From positions 1-22,458 of IMG/VR virus record IMGVR_UViG_3300038714_000013: a stretch of DNA of 22,458 nt, one strand, 5' to 3'. Below the pieces are notes generated by a model. The model was not told the origin of the DNA, made no database searches, and worked only from the letters and a program-made list of their open reading frames with translations. Positions 14,233 through 21,485 of the stretch are shown here, in pieces. Every line of letters begins with the position of its first letter. Positions within the stretch are counted from its first letter, which is position 1. Source of the DNA: a virus. Both the position numbers and the translations under genes were made by a program.

Positions 14233-16203
14233 CTATGTTGCTACAATATCAACTACCTCGCACACTCCTGCTGTACAAGCTAGTTCTTTACTACCTGATG
14301 TTGTGTCTATACCTTTTTCAAACTCAGATAGTTTACTCCAATCAATGTTCTCAGGCATTTGTTTTATAAGTTCTTTATACTTAGCTTTATCAATAGCTTG
14401 ATAAGGTGCTTGTGCATATGTATGGTCACTATGTGGTAAGAAACTTATGCCTGATATATCTTCAAAGTTTTCATATACCCATGCACCTACCTTTAACCAA
14501 TCATCTTCTTTGACTGATATAGTTACAGATGGCTTATGCTCACACCAATACTTCTGAAAGATAGCCCATGTATTTAATTGGTTTATAGAACTTAATTCTG
14601 TCTCTGCTCCTTCAGGTGCTTTCATAGGAAAGCTAAACACTGTTGTGCTGTCAGGCTTCATTACATCAGGTTCATTCGGAATACCTACTGACTTCATAAA
14701 CTCAGTTAATGGGTCTTTGTTGTCAGCACGTACAGTACGAATGTAATACTCGCTAAATCTAGTATGTATGCCACTTGCACTATCCACGAGTTGAGAAACA
14801 GTACCACTTGGTTTGACACAAGTGATGGCAGTTGATTGAGGTATACCCAAAGCCTTTGCATATTTTTTGTTTGTTTCAATTGCTTTCTCCTTTAACTTTT
14901 CTAAGATACCACCTACATATGTTTCATCAAAAACCATTTGACCATCTTCTAGATAGATTGTGTTATAACTATTTAATAACTTACTATCCATGATACCTGT
15001 CAGTGATACACCAAGCAATCTTTCTTCCTCTGTATTATCTTTCCATATCTTGCGTAGATATTTAAAGTCTGTAAGTGTAGCTTGGAGTGTGCCAAGTATT
15101 GTAGCAATCTCTACCTTTTCAAGAAGAGTTTCCTCTGTATCATCTTCTCTTACAACAACTTCAGATAGATTACAGAACTGATATGGTCTAAGTATGATTT
15201 CACTACAAGGGTTACAACCAAATGCATGATTAGTATTTCTTCTTTCATTTTTACCTGCTTGTTGTCTAGCTGACTCTCTATTAAATATGCCACGTTCACC
15301 TGACTTACTTTCAACAAGAGACAGCCACTCACGCATAAATGTTTCCATACTAATCTTACCTTTGTATGCTACACTATTATTAGCTAGTGCTCTCTGTCCT
15401 TCATTCTCCCACCATTGACCTGACTTAGCATACCTCATTTGGTCATCACCTAAATTTGAAAGACTGATGAGGGCAGAACGTCTTACCCCACCAACGACTA
15501 CAACCTCACCAATCTTACACATTATGTCGTGACATTCTATTGGATACAATCTTCTACCTGCTGCACCTTTAAATATACCGACACAAAACCGATAAAAGTC
15601 TACGAGGGGTTCAGGACCTGATGCTCTCCCACCAAATGTTTTAAGTCTAGCACCTGCAGGTCTGACATCTTCAACATCAAACTCAGGAACTTGACCAACA
15701 TATAGCATCGCAATAAGTTCTCGTACTGCCCTTGCCCAACCTGACCTAGAATCGGCAACTTTAATTACTGTTGTACTATCTTCGAAATGTTCATTAACAA
15801 TAGGAAGTTTATCTACGTTATCTCTCTCAACTGAGAAACCTACACCTGTTCCACACATAAGAATATACATGCATTCATCAAAAGCACGAGGGCTATCTAC
15901 AGGTAGATATGAACAGTTATATCCTGCTACATTACATTTATCTAATGCTTTACCTGCAGTCATTAGTGCTCTCATGCTTGGCATAACATTTAAGTTAGCT
16001 ATATTACTAAATATTTTATCTTGTAAAGCTACAGACAAATCAAGATTATGTTTTTTAGAGACATGTGTAACCATGTATTGCACATATCTATTAACAGTTT
16101 CTGTCCATGTTTCTCTTCTTCCATCTTCTTCTAACCATCTAGCATAGCGTGATAGTGCAATAAAGTTTTGGTAATCTGTTGGTAATTTTATATCATTATT
16201 CAT
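14233..16203 (-). CDS. nrdJ: Class II (adenosylcobalamin-dependent) ribonucleotide reductase, monomeric RTPR type
   Basis: The enzyme converts ribonucleotides to deoxyribonucleotides with a B12 radical and does not need oxygen or a small subunit. Visible residues are the redox Cys97 ('AGYNCSYLPV'), the active-site loop N331-P-C333-S-E335, the second redox Cys344 ('FCNLSE', 11 residues after Cys333 as in Lactobacillus RTPR), the 'VKPSGTVSQL' substrate loop and the C-terminal shuttle pair Cys643/Cys648 (CX4C, as in RTPR). At 656 residues it is shorter than the roughly 740 of the Lactobacillus enzyme but has every catalytic part. No nrdA or nrdB is present. AGGAG lies 7 bases before the ATG. It feeds the phage polymerase and fits with MazG downstream; the cofactor must come from the host or its surroundings. 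Confidence 0.93.
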   Translation of the reverse strand: MNNDIKLPTDYQNFIALSRYARWLEEDGRRETWTETVNRYVQYMVTHVSKKHNLDLSVALQDKIFSNIANLNVMPSMRALMTAGKALDKCNVAGYNCSYLPVDSPRAFDECMYILMCGTGVGFSVERDNVDKLPIVNEHFEDSTTVIKVADSRSGWARAVRELIAMLYVGQVPEFDVEDVRPAGARLKTFGGRASGPEPLVDFYRFCVGIFKGAAGRRLYPIECHDIMCKIGEVVVVGGVRRSALISLSNLGDDQMRYAKSGQWWENEGQRALANNSVAYKGKISMETFMREWLSLVESKSGERGIFNRESARQQAGKNERRNTNHAFGCNPCSEIILRPYQFCNLSEVVVREDDTEETLLEKVEIATILGTLQATLTDFKYLRKIWKDNTEEERLLGVSLTGIMDSKLLNSYNTIYLEDGQMVFDETYVGGILEKLKEKAIETNKKYAKALGIPQSTAITCVKPSGTVSQLVDSASGIHTRFSEYYIRTVRADNKDPLTEFMKSVGIPNEPDVMKPDSTTVFSFPMKAPEGAETELSSINQLNTWAIFQKYWCEHKPSVTISVKEDDWLKVGAWVYENFEDISGISFLPHSDHTYAQAPYQAIDKAKYKELIKQMPENIDWSKLSEFEKGIDTTSGSKELACTAGVCEVVDIVAT

Positions 16204-16372
16204 CTTTTATCTCCTGTGTTACTCTTATATTTTTAATCTTAACTCCATCTATATCGTGTATATACTCACGCATAGCATCTTGAAACTCTTCTGTGACATC
16301 TCCATCTGATGGCATCATATATTCATCAGGGTCAATGTCTAGGCTAATAAACATTTTAACTTGTATTCGCAT
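16196..16372 (-). CDS. 58-residue small phage protein, unassigned
   Basis: This short gene fills the only gap in the minus-strand operon, between the DUF3310 gene and the reductase. Its stop (TAA at 16196-16198) overlaps the reductase start (ATGAATAA), and its ATG lies inside the end of the previous gene with a weak AGG 8 bases upstream. The product is acidic and ordered-looking: 'MFISLDIDPDEYMMPSDGD' then 'FQDAMREYIHDIDGVKIKNI'. Small proteins with a similar 'LDIDP.EY.P..G' and '.YDIDGV.IKNI' pattern occur in marine podoviruses with no known function. An internal Met (residue 7) would avoid the overlap but has no ribosome site. Confidence 0.7.
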   Translation of the reverse strand: MRIQVKMFISLDIDPDEYMMPSDGDVTEEFQDAMREYIHDIDGVKIKNIRVTQEIKDE

Positions 16373-16652
16373 TTGTAATACCTATTAACCTACTCAAATA
16401 CCATTGTGCTTTCTTTAAATCTTCAACACCATTCTTATATCTATATCTCCAAAGATATTTAATTATATTACCTTGTAAGTAATATTCATATCCATCACCT
16501 GTTGCAGCTTCGATAGCATCAATACACTCTATACCACGTTGATTGTAATGTGGTGGATGATTAACCATATCTTTTTTTGTCTTCACCTTTTTTGTTTCTT
16601 TTATAGTCTCACCCTTTTCAAATTCTATTAGTTCTTTTATTGTTGCATTCAT
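16356..16652 (-). CDS. DUF3310 (SaV-like) protein
   Basis: This is a 98-residue protein. After a Lys-rich N-terminal 28 residues it has the full DUF3310 pattern: 'VNHPPHYNQRGIECIDAIEA', then 'YLQGNIIKYLWRYRYKNGVE' and 'DLKKAQWYLSRLI'. The family is small, very common in phages of both Gram types, and usually sits among nucleotide or replication genes. Its biochemistry is not known (it is sometimes listed as nucleotide-kinase-like without proof). The ribosome site AAAGGGGAG lies upstream. Its start overlaps the preceding stop as TAATG. Here it lies directly upstream of the reductase cluster, which suits a link with nucleotide supply. Confidence 0.9.
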   Translation of the reverse strand: MNATIKELIEFEKGETIKETKKVKTKKDMVNHPPHYNQRGIECIDAIEAATGDGYEYYLQGNIIKYLWRYRYKNGVEDLKKAQWYLSRLIGITNANTS

Positions 16653-16999
16653 TAAGCACTCCCCTTTGTTTTTGATTTAAAGTTTAGTTTGATTACATTA
16701 CCTGTTTTACTTTCTATTGTCAAGCTATCTTTTTCTTTTTCTTCTGAGAAAGCATTATTTGATGCGTACTCATCTAACATATACATAAGGTCAGCATCTT
16801 CATGCATCATAGGTATAACACTACACATCATTCGACATAGATGCCATAGGTCAGATATGTCTTTTTTATTCATAGGATTTTTACCTGATGTAGCTATATT
16901 TATAACTACACTTCCACTCCATTCAAATGTGTTTGGTTTTACTATTGGAGTTAGTTGTATAATAAAATCTTCTTTTCTTAGTATCTTTGTATCAATCAT
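16652..16999 (-). CDS. Hypothetical phage protein
   Basis: This 115-residue protein has a beta-rich N-terminal half ('DFIIQLTPIVKPNTFEWSGS') and a helical part with several Met and Cys ('DLWHLCRMMCSVIPMMHED'), then a basic tail 'VIKLNFKSKTKGSA'. AAAGGAG lies a few bases before the ATG. The start overlaps the endonuclease stop by four bases and the stop overlaps the next start by one, so it is an operon member. I do not recognise a family, and there is no catalytic pattern. It might be an early or host-interaction protein. Confidence 0.6.
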   Translation of the reverse strand: MIDTKILRKEDFIIQLTPIVKPNTFEWSGSVVINIATSGKNPMNKKDISDLWHLCRMMCSVIPMMHEDADLMYMLDEYASNNAFSEEKEKDSLTIESKTGNVIKLNFKSKTKGSA

Positions 17000-17457
17000 A
17001 TTTTTCTCCTTTTTATTCCTTTAAAAGCTATAAAACTTTTATGTTTAGTACGTTTTTTCTTTTTCTCTTTTAGCCAATCTTCAGGTATGATTCTATCATA
17101 ATATCTAAAACCATTTTTAATACACCAATCTGCATAATTAGATTTAGCACCCTTACGTATCTTAGCCCTGCTATTTGTAAATACAAATCTTATGTCTAGT
17201 TCAGGGTGCTGTCTTTTTATACACACATGTTTACGTCTATCTATTGCAGTAAACCTACCCTTTGTTTCTATTATAATACCATTAGGTAATATAAAATCAG
17301 GGGTATAGGTGCGATATGTTAAGTCTTCCCATTCAATCTTAACCTTTTCGTATAAAAACTTTACACTTAATTCAGTTAAGTAATCTGCAAGAGAGTTTTC
17401 TAAACCACTCCTATACCCATTTTTACGTGCTATCTGTCTAGCACTGTACGCTGACAT
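16996..17457 (-). CDS. T7-type endonuclease I (Holliday-junction resolvase)
   Basis: The enzyme cleaves branched DNA (Holliday junctions, replication forks) and in T7 also helps degrade host DNA. This 153-residue protein matches T7 gp3 residue for residue in its catalytic set: Glu20 in 'SGLENSLADY', Asp54 in 'YTPDFILPNG', Glu64 and Lys66 in 'ETKGRF'. The flanking 'RQHPELDIRFVFTNSRAKI' and 'GFRYYDRIIPEDWLKE' are also conserved. T7 has the same residues at 20, 55, 65 and 67. The C-terminus has an extra Lys/Arg-rich tail of about 25 residues. There is no clear Shine-Dalgarno and the ATG abuts the preceding stop as TAAATG, so translation is probably coupled. It lies with the Fe-S nuclease and polymerase in one recombination-replication set. 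Confidence 0.95.
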   Translation of the reverse strand: MSAYSARQIARKNGYRSGLENSLADYLTELSVKFLYEKVKIEWEDLTYRTYTPDFILPNGIIIETKGRFTAIDRRKHVCIKRQHPELDIRFVFTNSRAKIRKGAKSNYADWCIKNGFRYYDRIIPEDWLKEKKKKRTKHKSFIAFKGIKRRKI

Positions 17458-17661
17458 TTATAGCCAATAACGATATGTTGTCGTAGTATCATAGCCAAGT
17501 GCTTTCATCTCATCACGTACTAGCTTTTCAGCTTCTTTACGTTGTTCAATAGCACTACGTAGTCCTTCTGTTCTACGCTCTCTGTACTCTCTTTTCATAT
17601 CCAAGAGTTCTTTCTCTTTTTCTTTAATCATTTCAGCTAAGTCATCTATTGTTGTAGTCAT
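17458..17661 (-). CDS. Small coiled-coil hypothetical protein
   Basis: This 67-residue protein is almost one helix: 'DLAEMIKEKEKELLDMKREY' and 'IEQRKEAEKLVRDEMKALG' are dense in Lys, Glu and Arg with heptad-like Leu/Met/Ile positions. It ends with 'YDTTTTYRYWL'. It has a strong AAAGGAG site and its stop touches the endonuclease start. It may dimerise or act as an adaptor for the nucleases on either side, but there is no motif to show this. Confidence 0.6.
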   Translation of the reverse strand: MTTTIDDLAEMIKEKEKELLDMKREYRERRTEGLRSAIEQRKEAEKLVRDEMKALGYDTTTTYRYWL

Positions 17662-17677
17662 AAATTACTCCTTTCTT

Positions 17678-18508
17678 TTAAACATAACCCACTATCTTTG
17701 GGTTCTTTGCCTGTGACATCACGGCAGGTTTCTCTTCTAAAGTTTTCCAACACTCAAAACGAAACTCACAAAAGCTACAATTCTTTCCTAGTATCTTATT
17801 GCCTGTTGGTTTACCTCTGAAGGTTTCATCTTCAGCTTCAAAACATCTTTCAAACTTATTCTTTGCAAGACGTTTAGCTGTATCTTTTAATTTAGTTATT
17901 TCTTTTGATAAGTCAATACCTGTAGCAGGAATATATTTAAAATCTGCATTATTTTTATTTATAACCCACCAACCACCGACTTTCTTGCCTGATGCTTCTG
18001 CATAACCTGCAAGTTGTCCGACATATCCGAATGGGTCACTCTCTGATACAGTATCAAAAGATACAAACTTATTTGTATAAGACCATGTAGATGCAGATTT
18101 AATATCATCTACTGCACCATTTACCACTAGGTCATATGTACCTTTTACATTTGACTTACCTAATTTTAATTTGACTTCTTTACTATCTTCGAAGTCTACA
18201 CCTGCTTCAGTTAGCACACCTTTAAATACAGCTTCAACTATATCTCCTAGCATAAAGTTAAGTATTCTTTTAGGTGATTCTACTTTCTTATCAGGTTTGT
18301 TTTTTTGAAACCAAAGTTGGCAGTAGGGTCTGCCGATATTAGACATTCGTAATCTAAATGTATCATCCTCTTCACGAGAGAATTGTTTCTTTAGTGCATC
18401 ACGAATATGTGACACAACCATTTCGATTGTGTCATCACTCATACCTGCAAGACCCTTACCTGCTTTTTCAAGGTAGGTATGTAACTTTAATTCAGCTACT
18501 GAGTTCAT
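17678..18508 (-). CDS. Cas4-like Fe-S PD-(D/E)XK nuclease
   Basis: This 276-residue protein is predicted to be a recombination or host-DNA-degrading exonuclease. The PD-(D/E)XK core is visible as Glu92 ('GDIVEAVF'), Asp126 ('GTYDLVVNG'), Asp135-x-Lys137 ('VDDIKSAS') and the Q-x3-Y motif, Gln165 and Tyr169 ('YVGQLAGYA'). Four Cys are arranged as in Cas4 and AddB: Cys63 ('RPYCQLWF') before the core and Cys244, Cys247 and Cys253 after it ('CSFCEFRFEC'), so a 4Fe-4S cluster is likely. No CRISPR or cas1/cas2 is in the window. Its neighbours are endonuclease I and a candidate SSB, so it probably fills the role of T7 gp6 exonuclease. The start overlaps the preceding stop as TAATG, without a strong ribosome site. 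Confidence 0.85.
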   Translation of the reverse strand: MNSVAELKLHTYLEKAGKGLAGMSDDTIEMVVSHIRDALKKQFSREEDDTFRLRMSNIGRPYCQLWFQKNKPDKKVESPKRILNFMLGDIVEAVFKGVLTEAGVDFEDSKEVKLKLGKSNVKGTYDLVVNGAVDDIKSASTWSYTNKFVSFDTVSESDPFGYVGQLAGYAEASGKKVGGWWVINKNNADFKYIPATGIDLSKEITKLKDTAKRLAKNKFERCFEAEDETFRGKPTGNKILGKNCSFCEFRFECWKTLEEKPAVMSQAKNPKIVGYV

Positions 18509-19419
18509 TAAAACTGTCCATTGAACTCTTCGTCAGTAACTTTTACAAAGTCATCAACTACCTTTTCATCCTCTTTGCTGATAGCATCCTCAGTATTACC
18601 TGCTTTATCCTTCCAAGCGTTAAAGATGTACACATTGTAGTTTTCAATCCACTGCATGAACTCAGAGAATTGGTCTTGGTCTTGGTCTACAATTTCAATT
18701 GTATCTTTATTAACAGTTGCTACAGGAATGTAGTAGGTGTTACCACTTGGTAGCTTTCTTTCTTCACTTGCAAGTGCTATCTCGTGTTGCAAAGTAAGGT
18801 GTTTCATAGAAGCTATCTTAGCCACAGCATCACCCATAACCTTGAAAGCATCTCTATTATCTATCTCCCATATGAAAGGTAGATTTGCAATCTCCATTGC
18901 ATCATTACCATCAGCATTGAGTACGTTACTAGCTGATAGAGTACCTATTAAAACACGAACTCTCTTAATACTTTTTAAGAGTGCTTTTGTTTTATCAGGT
19001 AGTGAAGCATAGTCTTTGACGAAACCTGTAGGTTTGCCACAGTTAAAACCACCCATGTTATCCTTTAAATCTACATTTAAATTATCAGACATAACAGTCT
19101 TAACATAAAAACCTTTGCCACCTTCAGGCTTTACAAACTTTTTGTACATAAATCTCTGTACATAAGGTCTGATTTTTACGTCATCAGAATAGAAAACATT
19201 ATTATTATTTAAGTCGTCTATTTTATAGACACCACCATTTACTATGGCAGCTTGGGTTTTCTTACCCTTCACTTCAATCTCACCCATGATTGGGGAGTGA
19301 GATATCTTTAACCTCGCAAGTTGCGAAGTCTGTTTATTTTGTGACATGTCTGCATTCATGCCCATTTGTTGTGCCATTGCAGAAAAGTTATTTGTATCAA
19401 TTGTATTATTATCTAACAT
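18508..19419 (-). CDS. Candidate single-stranded-DNA-binding protein (unassigned family)
   Basis: This is a 303-residue protein. Residues 1-35 are Asn/Gln/Met-rich and disordered. The middle is a mix of strands with basic and aromatic residues ('IRPYVQRFMYKKFVKPEGGK', 'KSIKRVRVLIGT'). The last 27 residues are acidic and end in Phe ('VVDDFVKVTDEEFNGQF'), like the protein-interaction tails of phage SSBs such as T7 gp2.5. The locus, between polymerase and exonuclease, is where SSBs sit. No OB-fold motif is provable by eye. It has a strong AAAGGAG site and its own promoter at 19452-19480, so it is probably made in larger amounts than its neighbours, as an SSB would be. Confidence 0.55.
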   Translation of the reverse strand: MLDNNTIDTNNFSAMAQQMGMNADMSQNKQTSQLARLKISHSPIMGEIEVKGKKTQAAIVNGGVYKIDDLNNNNVFYSDDVKIRPYVQRFMYKKFVKPEGGKGFYVKTVMSDNLNVDLKDNMGGFNCGKPTGFVKDYASLPDKTKALLKSIKRVRVLIGTLSASNVLNADGNDAMEIANLPFIWEIDNRDAFKVMGDAVAKIASMKHLTLQHEIALASEERKLPSGNTYYIPVATVNKDTIEIVDQDQDQFSEFMQWIENYNVYIFNAWKDKAGNTEDAISKEDEKVVDDFVKVTDEEFNGQF

Positions 19420-19451
19420 AATTATATGCTCCTTTCTCGTTTGAATGTCTA

Positions 19452-19480
19452 GTTATATCAGGCTATGTCTTTCGTGTCAA
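19452..19480 (-). promoter_or_regulatory. Sigma70-type promoter in the 3' end of polA, for the SSB-like gene
   Basis: On the minus strand TTGACA (19480-19475) is followed by a 17-base spacer and TATAAC (19457-19452): six of six and five of six matches at ideal spacing. The -35 box and spacer lie in the last codons of polA. Transcription would start near 19445 and give a leader of about 26 bases with AAAGGAG before the ATG at 19419. The bases after the -10 box (TAGACA, then CAA and AAGGA) resemble those after the promoter at 254-282. Confidence 0.75.
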
Positions 19481-21485
19481 GCCAATTATTACCTATTTTT
19501 GCTTCTAGTTCTAAAGGAACATTCAGATTAATATTAAACTGACTATCAATAATATCTTTAAGATTACTATTAGTATTCTTAATAACATTAATTACATCTT
19601 GTTCCTCATTGGGGTGGACATCAATAACAATACTATCATGCACAGTATTTACAATACATGATTGTAATTTATCTAATTGTTTTTCAATATCCAACAACAC
19701 CACAGGTACAATATCTGCAGTTGCAAATGATTGTACAGGAAAGTTTTTTATCTGTGTAAAGAATGTAACAGAACCATTTGACCTTCGTTCTACAAAGGGA
19801 AATGAAAACTCTCTACCTGATGGTGTTGTTATCTTGCGTGTGCTCATAGCTTCTTCAGCCAACTTAGAATGCCAAAGGGAAATACCTTTGTATTTCTGCG
19901 TGAACTGTTTATAATATGTTGCTTCAGCAGGAGTTCTCCCAAATCCTGTTGCTCCATAGAGGGGTGCAAAGGTATGGGCTTTTGCTTCCTGTCTCGTAGT
20001 CTTCTGACCACTCTCCGAAATAACCTTCGCAGTGTAGCTATGTACATCAAATCCATCTTCAATCTCCTTCATTGCTGTTTTATCCTGTGACAAATATGCA
20101 GCAGTCCTAAACTCTAATTGTGCAAAGTCTGCTTCAAGTATCTTGCCACCTTCCCACCTAGATATAAATACTTTCTTAACAGGAAACGTACCACCTCTAG
20201 GCATGTTCTGCATGTTAGGGTCTGCTCCACTGAACCTGCCTGTAGCTGTCCTGTGTTGTAATAATCTAACGTGCAATAAATTATCTGACTTTAAATTGTT
20301 ATCTATACCATCTATAAAAGAAGATAAGTAACTATCTAGTGCTGACAGACGTATAGCTTTTGATAAGAATGTCTCAGCTTTCTTCATACCTTTCTGCCTA
20401 GCTATAGATTTAAGTAACTCTAGATTACCCTTAGATGTACTCCAACCATGTGCAGAAATCCACTTAGAATTAGGTGCTGTGAACTTCATACCTGCAATTT
20501 CTTTTGTAGGTATAAACAGATACCCTAGTGCATTACATGTAGGACACCTATTCTCTTTAGCAAAAGGTGTACCATCTTTTCTAATTTTACGTATCTTTCC
20601 TTTGCCATCACATTTTTGACACCTTATTGCCTTAGTCTTATAAAGAACACTCGAATGTTCTTTGACCTTTGCTTTGTAGTCTTCGATGTGCATATGTGGA
20701 GATAGCATAACAGTCCATTGCTGTTTATCTTTTGGTTTTCTACTATATATCAACCAAGATAATTGTTCAGGACTATTGAGATTGATAGGTGTATCACCCA
20801 TGAAATCTCTTACCTCTGCCTGTAAGAACTCTTCAATCTCTTTCTTTTCTTTTGTAAACTCTTCTTTAACATTACTTAGCTTAGCCACATCAACACGAAA
20901 ACCATTTCTATATATATTAGCCAAAGTAAGGGCGACACGATTAGTAAGATTAACTGTATTAGTAAGTCCACTATATTCTTCGGTAGAAAGTTTATTAGTA
21001 ATCTCATTATATAACTCCTTTGTGGCATGTAAGTCACTACTTAAATAAGATGATAACTCATCAGGTGGTATCTCATCTACACCCATGCCTTGTTTAAAAT
21101 ATTCTTTTAATGTGTCTTGCTTCTTTGTATCTAGGTTATATCTCTCAGCACACATCTCTAATGACAATGCTTGTTTCTGTCCACGTTGTAATACATACTC
21201 ACCTAGCATAGTATCAAACACATCACCATTATATTTAAAATTACTTTCCCATAACCACATTAAATCGTGAACGATATTATGTCCAATAAGAACTGTTGTC
21301 TTATCTAATAACTCTTGTATTTTATTAAAGTAAGATGCATCCTCATCCATTCTGTACAGATATTCAACTCCGTTATCTGTCAAAGCACCCACCATAATCA
21401 GACTGTTGTCAGGTTCAAATGGGTCTAAATGTAACTTACCTTCACGTTCAGTTACAGTATTTTCTACATCAAGAACTAGTTTCAT
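19458..21485 (-). CDS. polA: Family A DNA polymerase with 3'-5' exonuclease and inserted DnaJ-like zinc finger
   Basis: This 675-residue replicative polymerase has an exonuclease domain at 1-160 with Asp6-x-Glu8 ('LDVENT'), 'GHNIVHDLMWL' and 'YLSSDLHATKELY'. The polymerase domain runs from about 400 to 675 with 'TGRFSGADPNMQNMPR', motif A 'EADFAQLEFR' (Asp453), motif B 'RQEAKAHTFAPLYG' and motif C 'TVHDSIVIDV' (Asp617). The residue equal to E. coli Phe762 is Phe506. Between the two domains, residues 289-321 form a CxxCxGxG and CxxCxxxG pair, like DnaJ zinc fingers and like the polymerase of SAR116 phage HMO-2011. There is no 5'-nuclease domain. AAGGAG lies before the ATG, which overlaps the GIY-YIG gene by 17 bases. 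Confidence 0.96.
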   Translation of the reverse strand: MKLVLDVENTVTEREGKLHLDPFEPDNSLIMVGALTDNGVEYLYRMDEDASYFNKIQELLDKTTVLIGHNIVHDLMWLWESNFKYNGDVFDTMLGEYVLQRGQKQALSLEMCAERYNLDTKKQDTLKEYFKQGMGVDEIPPDELSSYLSSDLHATKELYNEITNKLSTEEYSGLTNTVNLTNRVALTLANIYRNGFRVDVAKLSNVKEEFTKEKKEIEEFLQAEVRDFMGDTPINLNSPEQLSWLIYSRKPKDKQQWTVMLSPHMHIEDYKAKVKEHSSVLYKTKAIRCQKCDGKGKIRKIRKDGTPFAKENRCPTCNALGYLFIPTKEIAGMKFTAPNSKWISAHGWSTSKGNLELLKSIARQKGMKKAETFLSKAIRLSALDSYLSSFIDGIDNNLKSDNLLHVRLLQHRTATGRFSGADPNMQNMPRGGTFPVKKVFISRWEGGKILEADFAQLEFRTAAYLSQDKTAMKEIEDGFDVHSYTAKVISESGQKTTRQEAKAHTFAPLYGATGFGRTPAEATYYKQFTQKYKGISLWHSKLAEEAMSTRKITTPSGREFSFPFVERRSNGSVTFFTQIKNFPVQSFATADIVPVVLLDIEKQLDKLQSCIVNTVHDSIVIDVHPNEEQDVINVIKNTNSNLKDIIDSQFNINLNVPLELEAKIGNNWLDTKDIA
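20523..20621 (-). other. DnaJ-like zinc-finger insertion within polA
   Basis: This codes for residues 289-321 of the polymerase: Cys289-x2-Cys292-x-Gly-x-Gly, a basic spacer of about 20 residues, then Cys314-x2-Cys317-x3-Gly. Two CxxC pairs of this kind bind one zinc in the central domain of DnaJ. It lies after the exonuclease domain, where thumb or linker would be expected, and well before motif A. Confidence 0.8.

Noticed and set aside
17678-18508. CRISPR-Cas locus suggested by the Cas4-like protein
   Set aside because: No direct-repeat array and no other cas gene are present; the neighbours are replication genes.
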